Shown piece after piece: positions 35,906 through 48,574 of a stretch of DNA of 64,000 nucleotides; position 1 is the first letter of the stretch, and each line of letters begins with the position of its first letter. Below the pieces are notes generated by a model. It was not told the DNA's origin. It made no database searches and saw nothing but the letters and a program-made list of their open reading frames with translations. The stretch is from Epiperipatus broadwayi. Its lineage: Eukaryota; Onychophora; Udeonychophora; Euonychophora; Peripatidae. Where the stretch lies: assembly GCA_028023455.1 (NCBI GenBank), contig JAQFVV010000013.1:2108001-2172000 (forward strand). Direction: 5' to 3'. A program made the translations under genes and the position numbers.

Positions 35906-38059
35906 CGTTTTTTTAATGTTACTCATACTTTTAGTAGAAATATTTTAACTTACATCTTCATCTGTGCTGGTGCAATGTTAATATAAATATTGTATTATAT
36001 ATGTATTTTTTTAATGCGTAGATTAAAATTTTTGAAGAGTGTTATCGGCATTGTGCAAATAATTAACACTGCATGCATAAATGATACACTACTTTGATAA
36101 ACAATCTATACTGTGTTGCAATTGTTTTGTGTGTATTAATATCAAAACCGATGAATATTTTTTGTTATAGGAATAAAAGTAATGAAGATTCATTGTCTTA
36201 TTAATGATAAACTAAGAATGAAAATATGCACATAGAATGTTAGATATTCACCTTGACTAAGTCTGCAGTTATTTTAGATTTTTTATAAAATATTTTAATT
36301 TCATTTTTGAAGACTATTTTTTATTAAAATAAATTCCTGGGTAGTAGATTTGTTGATGTTTTAATCTAGCATCATAAAATATAACTCCCCCTCCATTTGC
36401 CAGATATTTATGCAGTATCATGCGATTATAAATCAATGGCAGGAGGCTTGCATGATCGCTTGCATGATCAATTTTTGCCTTATTCTAGTCTATATGTCAC
36501 TTTTCTATAAAAATATATTATTGACTGAAGTTAATTATAAGTTATCCTAACCAAAATATGTAGTATATGGATCAATAACGACTTGAGCTGTAAGCCTGAA
36601 TAATCCGTGGAAACTAGATGATGTAGGCTATAAATAATCTCAGACTTAGGATTTAAAATTGAAGTTCCCATATGTGCAGCAATTATTTTTACTCAATTGT
36701 ATTATTAAAAGCTAATAGTCTGAAAATTAAAAAACTTATAAGATATTGAATCTAAATCAATTCATTTGCATAGTCATGTAGATATGTTTCATTATATTTT
36801 AATGATCTATTTTATGCTTACTGCAATCCCTTCTTATCCTCTGATTAATAATAATATCACATGACTTTCTCCAATGCTTACCATATGTTCCCAAAAGCAG
36901 TTATTTTTTATTCTATTTAGAGCCATCTAATGTTAGCTTGAATAAAAATGGACACTATATGGTGTAATGCACTAGTTCCAACTTTTAATTCTAATTTTCA
37001 CAGATAAAATTGCGTGAATGTATTGGCTTAGATTCAAAATCTTAGAATTGTTTTGAATTTCAAACTATTAGTTTAAAATAGTAAAAGAAGTAAAAGGTGG
37101 ATTCTAGATATATAAGATTATTAGTTCCAATTTTGAATTCTAGTCTTCACTGACAAAAATACAAACCAGAAAATAGTCAGATGGACATATTATAGCTTTA
37201 GACCATCTAGTACCCAATAGTTGATCTGATGATTAGAACAGAGTGAAAAGAATTGCTCTTGGAAACATAAGAGTGGGATATGAGAGTCATATGATATTGT
37301 TAGTATCTTTGAATTATGCATTTTATTGGCACTCATGAAATCCATTTAGACATAAACTTATTGCAGGAATACATTATGTATTATATGTTTTCTCTACTAC
37401 CATCTGGTATTAATTACTTATTAAATAGCTACTAATATAGATAAAAATCACTATTGTAAAATGCAAAGAGAAAGCTAAAAAAAATTATATATATTATTTT
37501 TATACCAAAAGTTATGATACTTGAAGTAAGCTTACAACTTCTGAAAAGATATAGTTTCAGATTTAGTCTGAAAACATTGATTACAATGCCATTTTGTATC
37601 CATTGATGTATTACTATTTGTATAAGAGTGAGGATAAAGTTATCTATCATTTTTATCTAATGCAGAGATTATATTGTCACTTCTCAGTATTTACTTAAGA
37701 ATGTAATTGAAGATGTATGTTATAACACATAAAGAAAATAATTGTATTACATGAAGTCAAATATTTCTAGTGTACAATACAAAGGATGATATCTTCTATC
37801 TAATACCTTTTTCTGGAAAAGTATAATTCACATTTCAAAAGAATCAAATATAAATTGCACAGATAATTAGCAATCATTTTAAATATTTTTAGCTAGTAAA
37901 AGTGAAAATATACTGAAAAGCTAAGGCCTCATGTGATAATGATGAATTCTAGATACCAATATTGCATGGCAATATTAATACTAAGATATAAAATCATATT
38001 GCATATATTTATATATCAAATTCCATTTGCTATTTTAAAAATTTATGCTTGTTGATAGA
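35906..38059. other. Intergenic sequence, no gene seen
   Basis: AT-rich with only chance frames. A 28-nt sequence at 36359-36386 is an exact copy of 35371-35398. Confidence 0.45.
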
Positions 38060-38615
38060 ATAAAATAGGCAAAACTCACTATATATATTGCCACATACAG
38101 CAAGCTAGAGTAATCAATGGGTGCCAGAAGGCTTGTGCATAAAATCCCCCATCTAGTGCCTACTCATCCAATATCCCCAGACTAGTTTTTGGCTTATGGC
38201 CTTTGTCAGTGAGGAGCCTTGGATCTGAGAGCACTGCACCTACATCTTAGGATCTAATGCAACCCTCCAGCAACCACCTTTTATCTCCATTTAACTACAA
38301 AACTATGAGTCCTAAACTGAAAACACCTTAATGTTTACAATCCAAGCCCATCAGCTTATATAGTCATATGGGTCTGAACTCAGTTCAGTACCCATATATT
38401 TTGGTGTCTTTGGTTCTTTAATAACCATAGCTACCACTATCCTATTAGGCACGATTGGTTTTAAGCCAATAAACATCACGAGCACCACCTCTTATGCTTG
38501 TGTATAAATGTTGTTAAAACAGGCAAAACTCACCATATATATATATTGCCACACACAGTAACAACAGTTATACACAAGCATAAGAGGTGGTGGTCATGTG
38601 ATGTTTGTTGATAGA
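38060..38615. mobile_element. Inverted-repeat element family B, single arm plus hairpin
   Basis: The unit starts aggcaaaactcactatat and runs through ccagaaggcttgtgcataaaa, atatccccagactagtt, cttatggc, cagtgaggagccttggatc, a gtgtctttggttctttaa stretch and cactatcctatt, to about 38450. It corresponds to one arm of the 44 kb element. At 38521 a second start (aggcaaaactcaccatat) begins. A separate hairpin pairs 38472-38514 with 38560-38606 through cacctcttatgcttgtgtat. The piece looks like a composite or rearranged copy. Confidence 0.7.
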
Positions 38616-41600
38616 ATATTTATTTTGATAAATATATAATTAGGTATTTAAAAACAGATAAAGTAGGTTTGAAAAAGAAAAAAAAAGCAACTAAAAAATA
38701 GGCTTTTTAAACTTTATTATGAAATAATGCGTGCTTTTAAGTGAACTACGTAAAGATAAGCTTCTGTACTTGTGTACCAGATGTTAAATAAGCAATTAAA
38801 AGCTTTAGACAAATAGTTAAAAGAAGCAAAAATGAAGACACAAGTCATCTGCTGAAGGTTGATTTGAAGCTGCACTAACCCATAAAGCAGAAGTTGTCCT
38901 CCAGAATCCTACTGGTATTACCATGAAAGTCTGTTTTTTTGTTTTTTTTTTGGATGTGGTGAATTGGAGATTGGATGCTTATTAATAGCCTTCTCTAGAG
39001 TTGTTAATCTTTTACATGAACCAGAAGTAGTACCATTTTTTTGTTATTTGTATGCAACCTAAGTCATCTATATCCTCCCTCTATAATATATCTCATTTGT
39101 CTATATTGAAGGTAGATAATTTACATCTTAGCATTTATAAACTGCTTTGAGTGTGTGTCTCGTATCAATGATTGTTTGAGTATGTTTTGATTTTTATATG
39201 CTTATAAACGATCATTTTAAAAATGAATTTAAAATTTCATTTGAGTGCATTTATTGTTTTTATTGAAAATAAATTTCATTTGATTGGGAAATCAAAGTTA
39301 ATAACTTGTGACTATCTAAATATTAATTTAAAAATTACTATGTGGAAAAAAAATAGTTCACAAATACTTATAATATTTGCATTATTTATTGCACAGAATG
39401 ATAGTTGAAATACTTTCAATTAAGCAGATATATTTCTAAAATATGCAGCAATATAAAATAAGTTGAAAATAATTCTGAATGTATAATAAATTATTTGAAT
39501 AATGTATTATTTTCATATATATTTATTTATTAAAATATTTGCAGTTGGTTTTTTGATTGGAATCAATATTTTTTTATTTTACTCAGAAATTTAGTGATTT
39601 TTAAAGATCTCGTTTTTTAAATATAAATAAGCTAAAATCCCATATTCACAATAAAGAGCAATCATGTCTTTTCTTTGTTATAAAATTAAACTTTATATAT
39701 CTGTTATGTATACTGTTTGTGCCTATCATAATTATTTATTAGAATATTCTGTATAACTATATCTTACATTGCATTATTAAATTTATATTTTGTTATTAAA
39801 AGGCATTTGTTTTTTTCTTTCTTGTTCTGATCAATTTCTGAGAATTTTATATTTTTCTTGAATTTGAACTACCGAAAATAATGGTACAAGATGTATAGTT
39901 AGTCACCTATTTTATATCAATGATCAACAGTTTTATTTAGTGGGGAGAATGCACTATCATTCACCAATACTACTAGAGATTTGTACAAATATTCTAGTTA
40001 CATAAAATAATGGTTGCTTGAAATTTATCAAACCAATGTCTGACCATACTTGTAGGCATTCTGAGATACAAACTTAGCATTGCTCTAAAATAGGCAACTT
40101 AATCTAAGATATAGTTTAATCAGTAATCCTCCATTCCTGAAATTACTATTACAGGATATATATATAAATTTAATACTTATTGTAGGAATTTACTAGACTT
40201 CTTTTCAGTTAAGTCATGCTTATATTAAAAATAATAATAAAATTTTGAAATATTAGGAGAAATGTTGAGGGTAATTTTTTTAAAAATCATGAAAAATAAA
40301 AATCAAACTTATAAAGGAAATTTTTTTAAAATAAATTATAAATTGAAATGCATCTTTCAAGAGGAAATTTATAACCATTTACAGAAGAGAATGGTAAAGA
40401 ATTTTATAAAATATTAAAGATTTAAAAATCAAAAATATTTTTACACAATAATGCAATTATTAAGAATTATATTAACATTTTTTATGAATGATTAAATAAG
40501 CAAGAACAAATTGAAATTATTCCAACTAATTCGAAATATACAGTAGGGACTATGAACAGAATGTGTTTGCTTGTTTGTTTCTTTGTTTTTAAAAAAAAAC
40601 CCACAGTATTCAATAAAAATATTATAACTGAATACTATTCATTTCATGTATACTGTATTTGGTTTCATAAATTCGCATGCTGTAATCAATTGTATATCAT
40701 TATTAATCTTTTGTGGCATTTAACTAATACTATAAAAATAGTATTTATTTATATGTAGAAAAAGTTTGTTGATTGGTCAAAATATTGATATAATTGCATG
40801 GTCCATTAAATCAATTACACTAATGCATAATTATCTAAAAGGTTAAGTATTGTGTTTTATTTGAGATGGCAAATATTTTACAACACTTCATTGCAGATAT
40901 TGTTAAAAGTGATAAGATCAGTTTTAGATAATGAGATCACAAGAAAACTTCAAATTCTAGTTAAAGAAAGATGTCTGATAACATATCCATGCCCGCATGA
41001 AATTCATTCAAGCTAGGAATACTCAGCAAATTATCTTGCATGATGTTCAGAGAAATGACATCGTGGAATGTGCACCCTTGTTTTGTGAGATGATTGCATA
41101 TTCTTGAAGACTATGTACTGCAAGAAATGATTTTGATTTTTTTTTTGTGCATCACTAGTGAAACAGGCACATAATACATAGGCTGGGCAGGCATACTGAA
41201 GACAAAAAGTCATCTTTTTATAGAAGTTGTGAAAGCCCAGATAATGAAATAGTACACTGAGAAAAATATATATACATTTAAGTCAACCATAATAGGAATA
41301 TGATTAAATGATACTTAACAGGCTTTTTCCATTAACTACTCCATCTTTTAAAGTTTAATAGTTATTTGAATTGTTAAGAGGGGGGGGTCTAAAATAAATA
41401 AAGAACATATAAATTTCTGCTTTTATGTATCAGGTATCTTATAGTTTTTAATAGAGTTTCATTTATCTTCTTACTGATTTCAGTCTGTCTGATTTTTAAA
41501 TGATTAGTGAAATCCTAATTTAATTCATCAAAATGTTTCTGAAGATTAAAAATATCAATTGTTAACATTAATATGTATATAGAATTTGTTTTCTTTCTTT

Positions 41601-41941
41601 TTTTTTTTTTTTAGGAAAAGAGGTGCCAATTACTGTTTGCATAAGGGCACTGATGACCTTTTCTCCGGTCCTGTTGAAGTCATTATTTTTTGAGGTTCTT
41701 TATCCTCATGTTCTTTTCCCTATTTCTTCTGGTAATATATCTCAAAAATATTTCACAATTCTCTCTTCCTGCAATATTAATTTTTTAATTAACTATGTTC
41801 AACCTATTTTTATCTTAATTTTAATCTTTTATAAAAAAAGAAAAACAACTATCCCATCTAACCGATATTAAATTGCAGTTGCCAACTACATAGTATAAAT
41901 ATTATTTTAAAAAAAAACTTATTAGATCTAATGTTTTCCTG
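38616..41941. other. Intergenic AT-rich sequence
   Basis: There is no gene here. Weakly GC-richer patches at about 38830-38930 and 41030-41240 may be old repeats but were not identified. A G8 run is at about 41380-41387. Confidence 0.4.
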
Positions 41942-42030
41942 AAAGTTTGAAATGATGGTGTTTTAGTTGTATTTTTATATTGGACTATTTCCATCATCTA
42001 ATATGTGTATTGAATGTCTTTAGAAAAATT
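41942..42030 (+). repeat. Edge fragment of family B
   Basis: The text gtttgaaatgatggtgttttag...ggactatttccatcatctaat matches the outer end of the 44 kb element (43915-43975) and the piece at 58190-58285. Confidence 0.65.
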
Positions 42031-43425
42031 TAACTTTATTTAAATATTCCAAATACATTCAACTGTTAGTAATAGCACATCAAACAGGTTAGTATATGCA
42101 CAACGTTTCGAGAGGTATTGTTTTATGTTTTGAGAGAGTTATTTTTACAACATTCTTTCATTTACAATGCTTTTATTAATTTTACCTTATATATATAAAT
42201 CATATAGTAAATAAATAATGAGATGTATAAATAATTGAATTTTCAGAAAGTAATGCCTATGTGTGTACAAAATCAGTTTGTCTAAATTTTTATAAATAAT
42301 TTTTACTAATATTTTAGAGTTCGTTTCTTTAACGTTAATGAAAGATGCATGATAAAATCTATCAAGTTAATTGCAATCTAATTCAAACGTTCAATTATTC
42401 ATTAGGTTTGGCGACAGGTCACTCAATTCAATCAATTTTGTATTTTTCTAATATTTTTTATGCCATATCTAATGGATTCCTGAAGAATTGTTTAATTCTA
42501 TATAAAAAAAAATGTCATTTTAAAACTTTTATTTAAAACTTCTATTCACTATTAGAGTTTTTTAAATATATATATATTAGTAAAAAAAAAAAAAATAGTT
42601 TCAATGAATTAATTAGTACAATTTTTTAAGTTTCCTAAAGATTTTAATTCTGTTAATTAAAAATGGCACATGTAATTAAAACAATTTGAATTTAAAAAAT
42701 TAGAAATATAATAGTAGACGTCAACCAGCGATGTAGATAAATTTTTTAGACTCCCTAAGCAAATTTTTTTTTTTTAAAAAAAAAAAAGGCCTTTAATATT
42801 CATAAATGTATCTTCATATTTTTTTGAATATATATAAACAAAAGGGTTATGCATTGCTGTAGCATAACTTCAATATATAATAAATATTTTATCCATGATT
42901 ACCGATATTTTTTTGCACGCTTAATATTGCAAAATGCTTTTACAGCGCAGAGGTTTTTTTTAAAAAATTATATCTTTTAAAATAAAATTCAGAGTTTTTC
43001 ACTATTGGTTTTTGTATTGAGATTTAATAATTGCATATCATTGATGATCATTTGCTATTTCTCATCATTTTACTTGAAACAAGTTTAAATTTGATGTACT
43101 ACAATAAATTATCTTAAATCAACATGCATTCCTTATGTTATACATTCACGTTTCTAGTCACAAATTAATAATAATTATTATGAATGTCATTATTAGCCCT
43201 TTACAAATAACTTTTTTCTATTATAAGAATACAGTCCTTTTTACTTTATCAAGTTACTTCAAATATTCTACTAACTGTTGATTACTTAGTCTGTCAGTAG
43301 ATGGTGTTAGAATAGTAGTAGTAGTAGAGAAAAAGACCGCCATATATTAAAAGTAAATAGAAACTGTTTGCCATCTTGCATGAAAATGGTGACTTGAAAA
43401 AATATCAAACTATCAACATAGACGT
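42031..43425. other. Intergenic AT-rich sequence
   Basis: Contains poly-A and poly-T runs and an opposed T-then-A run at about 42760-42788. No gene seen. Confidence 0.45.
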
Positions 43426-43426
43426 G

Positions 43427-43830
43427 GGGATTTAGTTCAAGTGATGAGGGAAAGTTATGAGTGAAATGCACGTGCAATCAGATAGAGTGGTCTGAAGTTC
43501 TGCATTAGTAGATGATTGTGACATAATGGAGTTGAGATGAGGACTGATAAATATTTTTTTAAAAAATAATTGAAACTATTTCTGTACTGCAACAATTATT
43601 CAACATTCCACATAGTTTAAAGCAGATAACTTTTTTTTTGAGAATGATGTTATGGAAAAGTATTGAGCTGACAGTATAAACATGAAGATTTAAATGTTTG
43701 ATATTTCAATCTCACATGATGATTGAAGGTTGTTCATAAAATGTAAGCATAGTGATAAAGGATAGTCTGAGGTTCTGCACTGGTAGATGGTTGCAGTATT
43801 GTAGGATTGAAATGAGGAATGCATTGGTAA
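43427..43830 (+). repeat. Diverged tandem duplication of about 240 bp, possibly SINE-derived
   Basis: Two copies share tctga(a/g)gttctgca(t/c)t(a/g)gtagatg(a/g)ttg, a preceding agataga/gataaag context, and a following gagttgagatgagga/ggattgaaatgagga; they start near 43480 and 43765. The left copy is preceded by ggggatttagttcaagtgatgag, which resembles the 5' half of a tRNA with an A box. The B box is degraded, so SINE origin is tentative. Confidence 0.5.
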
Positions 43831-43914
43831 AAATAACATGAAAAGTCTATTTTTGTTTATATCTTGACTTTATTAGTATTATTATTTCACTTAATAAGTA
43901 TCATTAGATTTTCC

Positions 43915-44970
43915 AGAAGGTTTGTGATGATCATATTTTAGTTGTACTTATATGTTGGACTATTTTCATCATCTTTAGAAAATAAACATCACATTATGAC
44001 CATTTCTTATGTTTGCTGTTAACAGTTATTAAAAGAGGCAAAACTCTCTATATGCATTGCCACTCAATGCAAGCCAGAGTAATCAATGGATGCCAGAAGG
44101 CTTGTGCATAAAATCCCCATCTAGTGTCTATTCATTCAATATCCCCAGTCTAGTTTCTGGCTTGTGGTCTTTGTCAGTGAGGAGCCTTGGATCTGAGAGC
44201 ACTGCACCTGGATCTTATGATCTAATGCAACCCTCCGGCAGCCACCTTTTATTTCTACTTAACTATAAAACTATGAGTCAAATTAAAAACAATATTTTTA
44301 ATTCAAGCTCATCAGCTTATAAAGTCATATAAATATGAACTCAGTTCAGTACCTATACATTTTAGTGTCTTTGATTCTTTAATAACCACAGCCACACTAT
44401 CCTATTTTAGCAGATATTTATTGGCTTAAAACCAACCCTGCCTAATAGGATAGTGGTGGCTATGGTTATTAAAAAACCAAAGACTCCAAAAATGTATAGT
44501 ACTGAATTGAGTTCAGACCTATATGACTATGTAAGTGATGAACCTGGATTGAAAATATTATTGTGTTTTCAATTTGTCTCATAGTTTGTAGTTAAGTAGA
44601 GATAAAATGTGGCTGCTGGAGGATGGCATTAGATCCTAAGATTTAGGTGCAGTGCTCTCAGATCCAAGGCTGCTCACTGATGAAGGCCACAATCCAGAAC
44701 CTAGTCTGGGGATATTGAACGAGTAGGCACTAGATGGGGATTTTATGCACAAGTCTTCTGGCATCCATTGCTTACTTTGGTTTGCACTGAGTGGCAATAC
44801 ATATAGAGAGTTTTGCCTGTTTTAATATTTTTAGAAAACATGTATGCTACTACTAAAAGTTGAATATAATTGAAAAATTTAAATAAAGTTCAAATTTTTT
44901 TAAAGATATTCATGATTTAATGTTAGATGATGGAAATAATCCAATATATAAGTATGAGATTTGTTTCTCT
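43915..44970. mobile_element. Long hairpin element, family B (arms of about 380 bp)
   Basis: The inner arms 44036-44410 and 44440-44818 are inverted copies of each other with a spacer of about 30 bases. Both contain gccagaaggcttgtgcataaaatcc-type sequence, atccccag, cagtgaggagc and gcactgcacct. The outer ends also pair: 43935-43972 (ttatatgttggactattttcatcatct) with 44925-44965 in inverse. The outer repeats and the central palindrome together suggest a foldback-type transposon. No protein frame is present; the 91-codon opening at 44057-44332 lies within an arm and has no recognisable domain. Confidence 0.8.
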
Positions 44971-45375
44971 GCATATTCATTTTACTCGTATATTGTGCTT
45001 CATCATCAAAATTGCATCATTTCAACAATTTTATAATTAATTCAAGTTTATTTTAACCATCTTTACCACTTTATTTAATTCATATAATCGAAAGTAATGA
45101 AATACTGCTTTTATCTAATTATTTAGTTACCTTTTTAATGTCTGCCTTCTGGGAAACATTAAGACATAGCTTTGATTGCAATATAATCCAAGTGTGCCAT
45201 CTTAATAGTAATCATTAGAATAACTAATTCCCATAATTTCTGAAATTGAAATAGGGATTCTTAATAATTATTTACTCTAAGTCTTTTTTTAGATTTGTGA
45301 CTGCTTTATGAAATGATAGACATTAATTTCAATATTAGATACATATTGTAATAGTACAGATCTGGGGTAATGGAC

Positions 45376-47770
45376 AGTCATCATCATCATCAACCCTAAT
45401 TATAATTGAAATTTAAATTTACAAATAATATGAATGAGCATGAAAGAACAGCACAGAATTAACTATAAGTTCACCCAGCATCACAAACAAGAATAATAAT
45501 CATTATCATCATGAATGATTAACAATAAAAATAAGTCAACAGTCAATCTTGTGACTGGATTTGAAATGGGTTTACTATAGACCATGCTAATTATTTAGCC
45601 TTTACCAAACTTAGGGCAGCAATACAACATAATAATTTGAATGCACAAACTTAAGTGCTAATCCACAAAAATATAACAAAAAAATAACCCCAGGATAATA
45701 AAACATGCTGCTCATAATCAAGGCTCTGGCCACTTAGTACCATTAATATACTGGCCAACTATAAACTTAATTTCTAAATAAATAATTAAAATGAAATATA
45801 GTGCTTGGACTTTAAAGGATATTCCCTTTTGTGCCAATCAGGATCATCATCAACTGGATGTCCAAACACCCTAAATATAAACCCCTTTTAAATAACAGAC
45901 CATTATGCATGAATCCAAATCAGTGGTCAAAAGCTCTATAACTATTACTGTGATTATAATGTAACATATAATAATTTATTAATATTTCAGATTAAATAAA
46001 TTTATTGCAATAATTTAACAATGAAATTTTAGTTTATTAATAACATTTAAATTAAAATGAAATTAGGGTTCATAGAATATAGCTATACATATAAATTAAT
46101 TCTTCTGATTTTGATTAAAATGCAAAAAAAGATATATTATGATTTAGTTATGTCAATGCATAAAACATCTATATATCTACACGCAGAGATGGCAGTATAA
46201 TATAAAATGAACATATTTGAATTGTCATAAGCTCATAAGTGAAATTCATTTTTTATAATACATAATAATTAATTTAACAATTTACAGAGATTTTTAGATG
46301 TTTACATGACACATATCTATATAAATAAGCACAGATGTGCTATACAAAACATTCTATTCATTTTTAATGATGCATAAATAATGATCAATTTTAACAAATA
46401 TGTGTCTACATGACACTCATCTACAGAAGCACAGATATGCTCTATAAACTAAAATTAACATGTTTAAATTGTCATAAACAAAAAATTCACTTAATAATAC
46501 ATAAATGCATAATATGTATGTATAAAAAAGAAAATATAGATTGTATGAATCAAAGTTATTAATTCATTATTTCTAATGTTAAAAACAAAAAAAATTGTTT
46601 TTAAAAAACAAAAAATTATCATGAGATTCAGTTTGGAAAGTTCTTTTCTCTTGATTAATTATAAACATCTTTAAAATTATTCCAGCAAGTTTTTTTAATC
46701 TAGAAAGATTTTTGGAGTTCACTTTTTTTAAAATTTCAAAATAAAATCATTTATAAATCAATGCTTTGTTTTAGACTTATAATTCAAGCAAAAATTATTT
46801 ACTTATTTTACTTTTAAATTATAGATTTTAACTGTCATTATCACTAAAGAAAAAGTACGAGTTTTACTTTTAATAAATAAAACTGGAATTGGTCATTTAT
46901 TATTTTCTTTTATAATTCTAGTTTTAGTTGAATAATTTAGTCAAAAATTATTTACCTTTAAAACCAACTCATATCTGTAAATATGTTGTATACACAACAC
47001 AGTGCCTTTGTTTTTTTTCTTTTTTGCATATTAAATCTGGTAAGTGTTGGCATTCAATCAACTCCATTTAGTCTAGAATTTAATAGACTTCAGACGTACC
47101 ATTTAGTACACAATATGGGCTATAAAGAACACAGAAAATCAGACCCTTTACTTCTATGTGAATCCAAACTCTACCATTGTGAACTTTACTTGCCCAGTCT
47201 TGTCTTCAGTTACATCTTTATAGAAATTCTATAACTCTAAAAACTCTGCTATCATAATTTGTAAAACTTAAAACTCTTAAAGTTTTTTTCTAATCTTTTT
47301 ATAGTCAATGTGGAATTAAAAAATACAAGGAAACAATAATTAAAAGTAAGTTTTCTTTATCTTGACTGAAAAAAATTAATGACTCTTTTCAATCTACTTT
47401 AATTCTTTCAAAAATAACTTTATAGGATTTTTATCAAAATATGTTATAGAAGCTTTAATTAAAGAAAATTAATCCATTCAAAATAGATAATGAAATTTTA
47501 TAATTACCAGTATATCTATTGTAACATAAAACATTTGTTTCAATTTCAAAATATCAAAATTAATAAAATATTAATTAGTCCTTTTTAAATGTTTAATTTC
47601 TAATAAAAAAATTTAAATTCAAAATTATTTAATCCTTAACTGTTATTCAAATGTAATATAGAAAATATTCTATAAAAAAATTTTGTTTGTGTTTATTTCT
47701 ACTTTTCTTTCAACTTTATATATACATGCATACACTACTATGTTGTATGCTATGAGATGCATAACAATCT
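45376..47770 (+). repeat. Long direct repeat copy 1 (about 2.4 kb)
   Basis: First of three diverged copies. Landmarks are gactggatttgaaatggg (45553), cactttaaaggatattcc-type sequence (about 45805), attattaatttctaatg (about 46560), ccagcaagttttttt (about 46682), a bent AT-rich middle, and ctttcaactttatata (about 47707). No coding frame is shared between copies. It may be a very long LTR or other TE part; the three copies' relation to the integrase fragment at 53.9-54.8 kb favours an LTR element. Confidence 0.75.
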
Positions 47771-48574
47771 CATATCCTCTTATGGGGAAAAGAAAAATGG
47801 AACACCAACCTAACAACATTTTACAAAGTATATGTGCATAATTAACACTTCATGCCTCAAACTATGTACTCATCATTTTTTATAGATTTCACAGGCAACT
47901 TATAGCTAAGAGAATGAATAATAATCTGCAATTTTAAGATGGGTGAATTCAGTCATTGGACTACAAGTACATCATGCAAACAAAAACACCAAAAGATCTA
48001 TCTCAACTTAGACACTATAAGTTATTACAACCTAAAATAAAAATAAGACAAAAATCTTTGTGAAGCCCTGCTTCTTTGAGTTTTAGGGACTGAAATTCAA
48101 AACTATGCCATGCTCCTTTAAGTCTTTGGTACTGCAAAATATAGAACTATGTCTTGCTCCTTTTCTTGGAGACTTTCTGGGGATGCCTGAGATAAAACAT
48201 CTCAGAGTTGTGTGAAAACGTATCCTCAAGTCAACAACAACACCCTCCATCTATCATCAAAACTGAAAGTACAACTAAAATTCCAACAATCAAAAACCCA
48301 ATCCAATCTCCAAAATCATAGATCATGAACTCCTTAATTATACATTAAAACTACTCTCATAATTTATAATCATTAATACTTTTGTCACATATTTCACAGT
48401 AATACTTTAAAATTTATGTCTGTATAAAATGCATATTTTTTCTTTCTCAGATGTGGTTATAATTGAGATCAAGTTGAGTAAAAATTTTGTTAAAATGGCC
48501 ACCAATACTTGATTATCATTGGGACCACAATTGGGTGGCCATTTATAATGGTACAGAGTCTTAGGGTGAACATG
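47771..48574. other. Spacer between repeat copies 1 and 2
   Basis: About 0.8 kb that is less AT-rich than its neighbours. On the - strand a region at about 48225-48335 encodes a hydrophobic run ending in Gly-Cys-Cys-Cys, but frames are short. No family is recognised with confidence. Confidence 0.4.

Noticed and set aside
44057-44332. 91-codon frame in the left arm of the hairpin element
   Set aside because: It is part of a non-coding inverted repeat. The homologous arm and the 38 kb copy do not keep the frame.
46983-47234. 83-codon frame in repeat copy 1
   Set aside because: Equivalent positions in copies 2 and 3 are interrupted.
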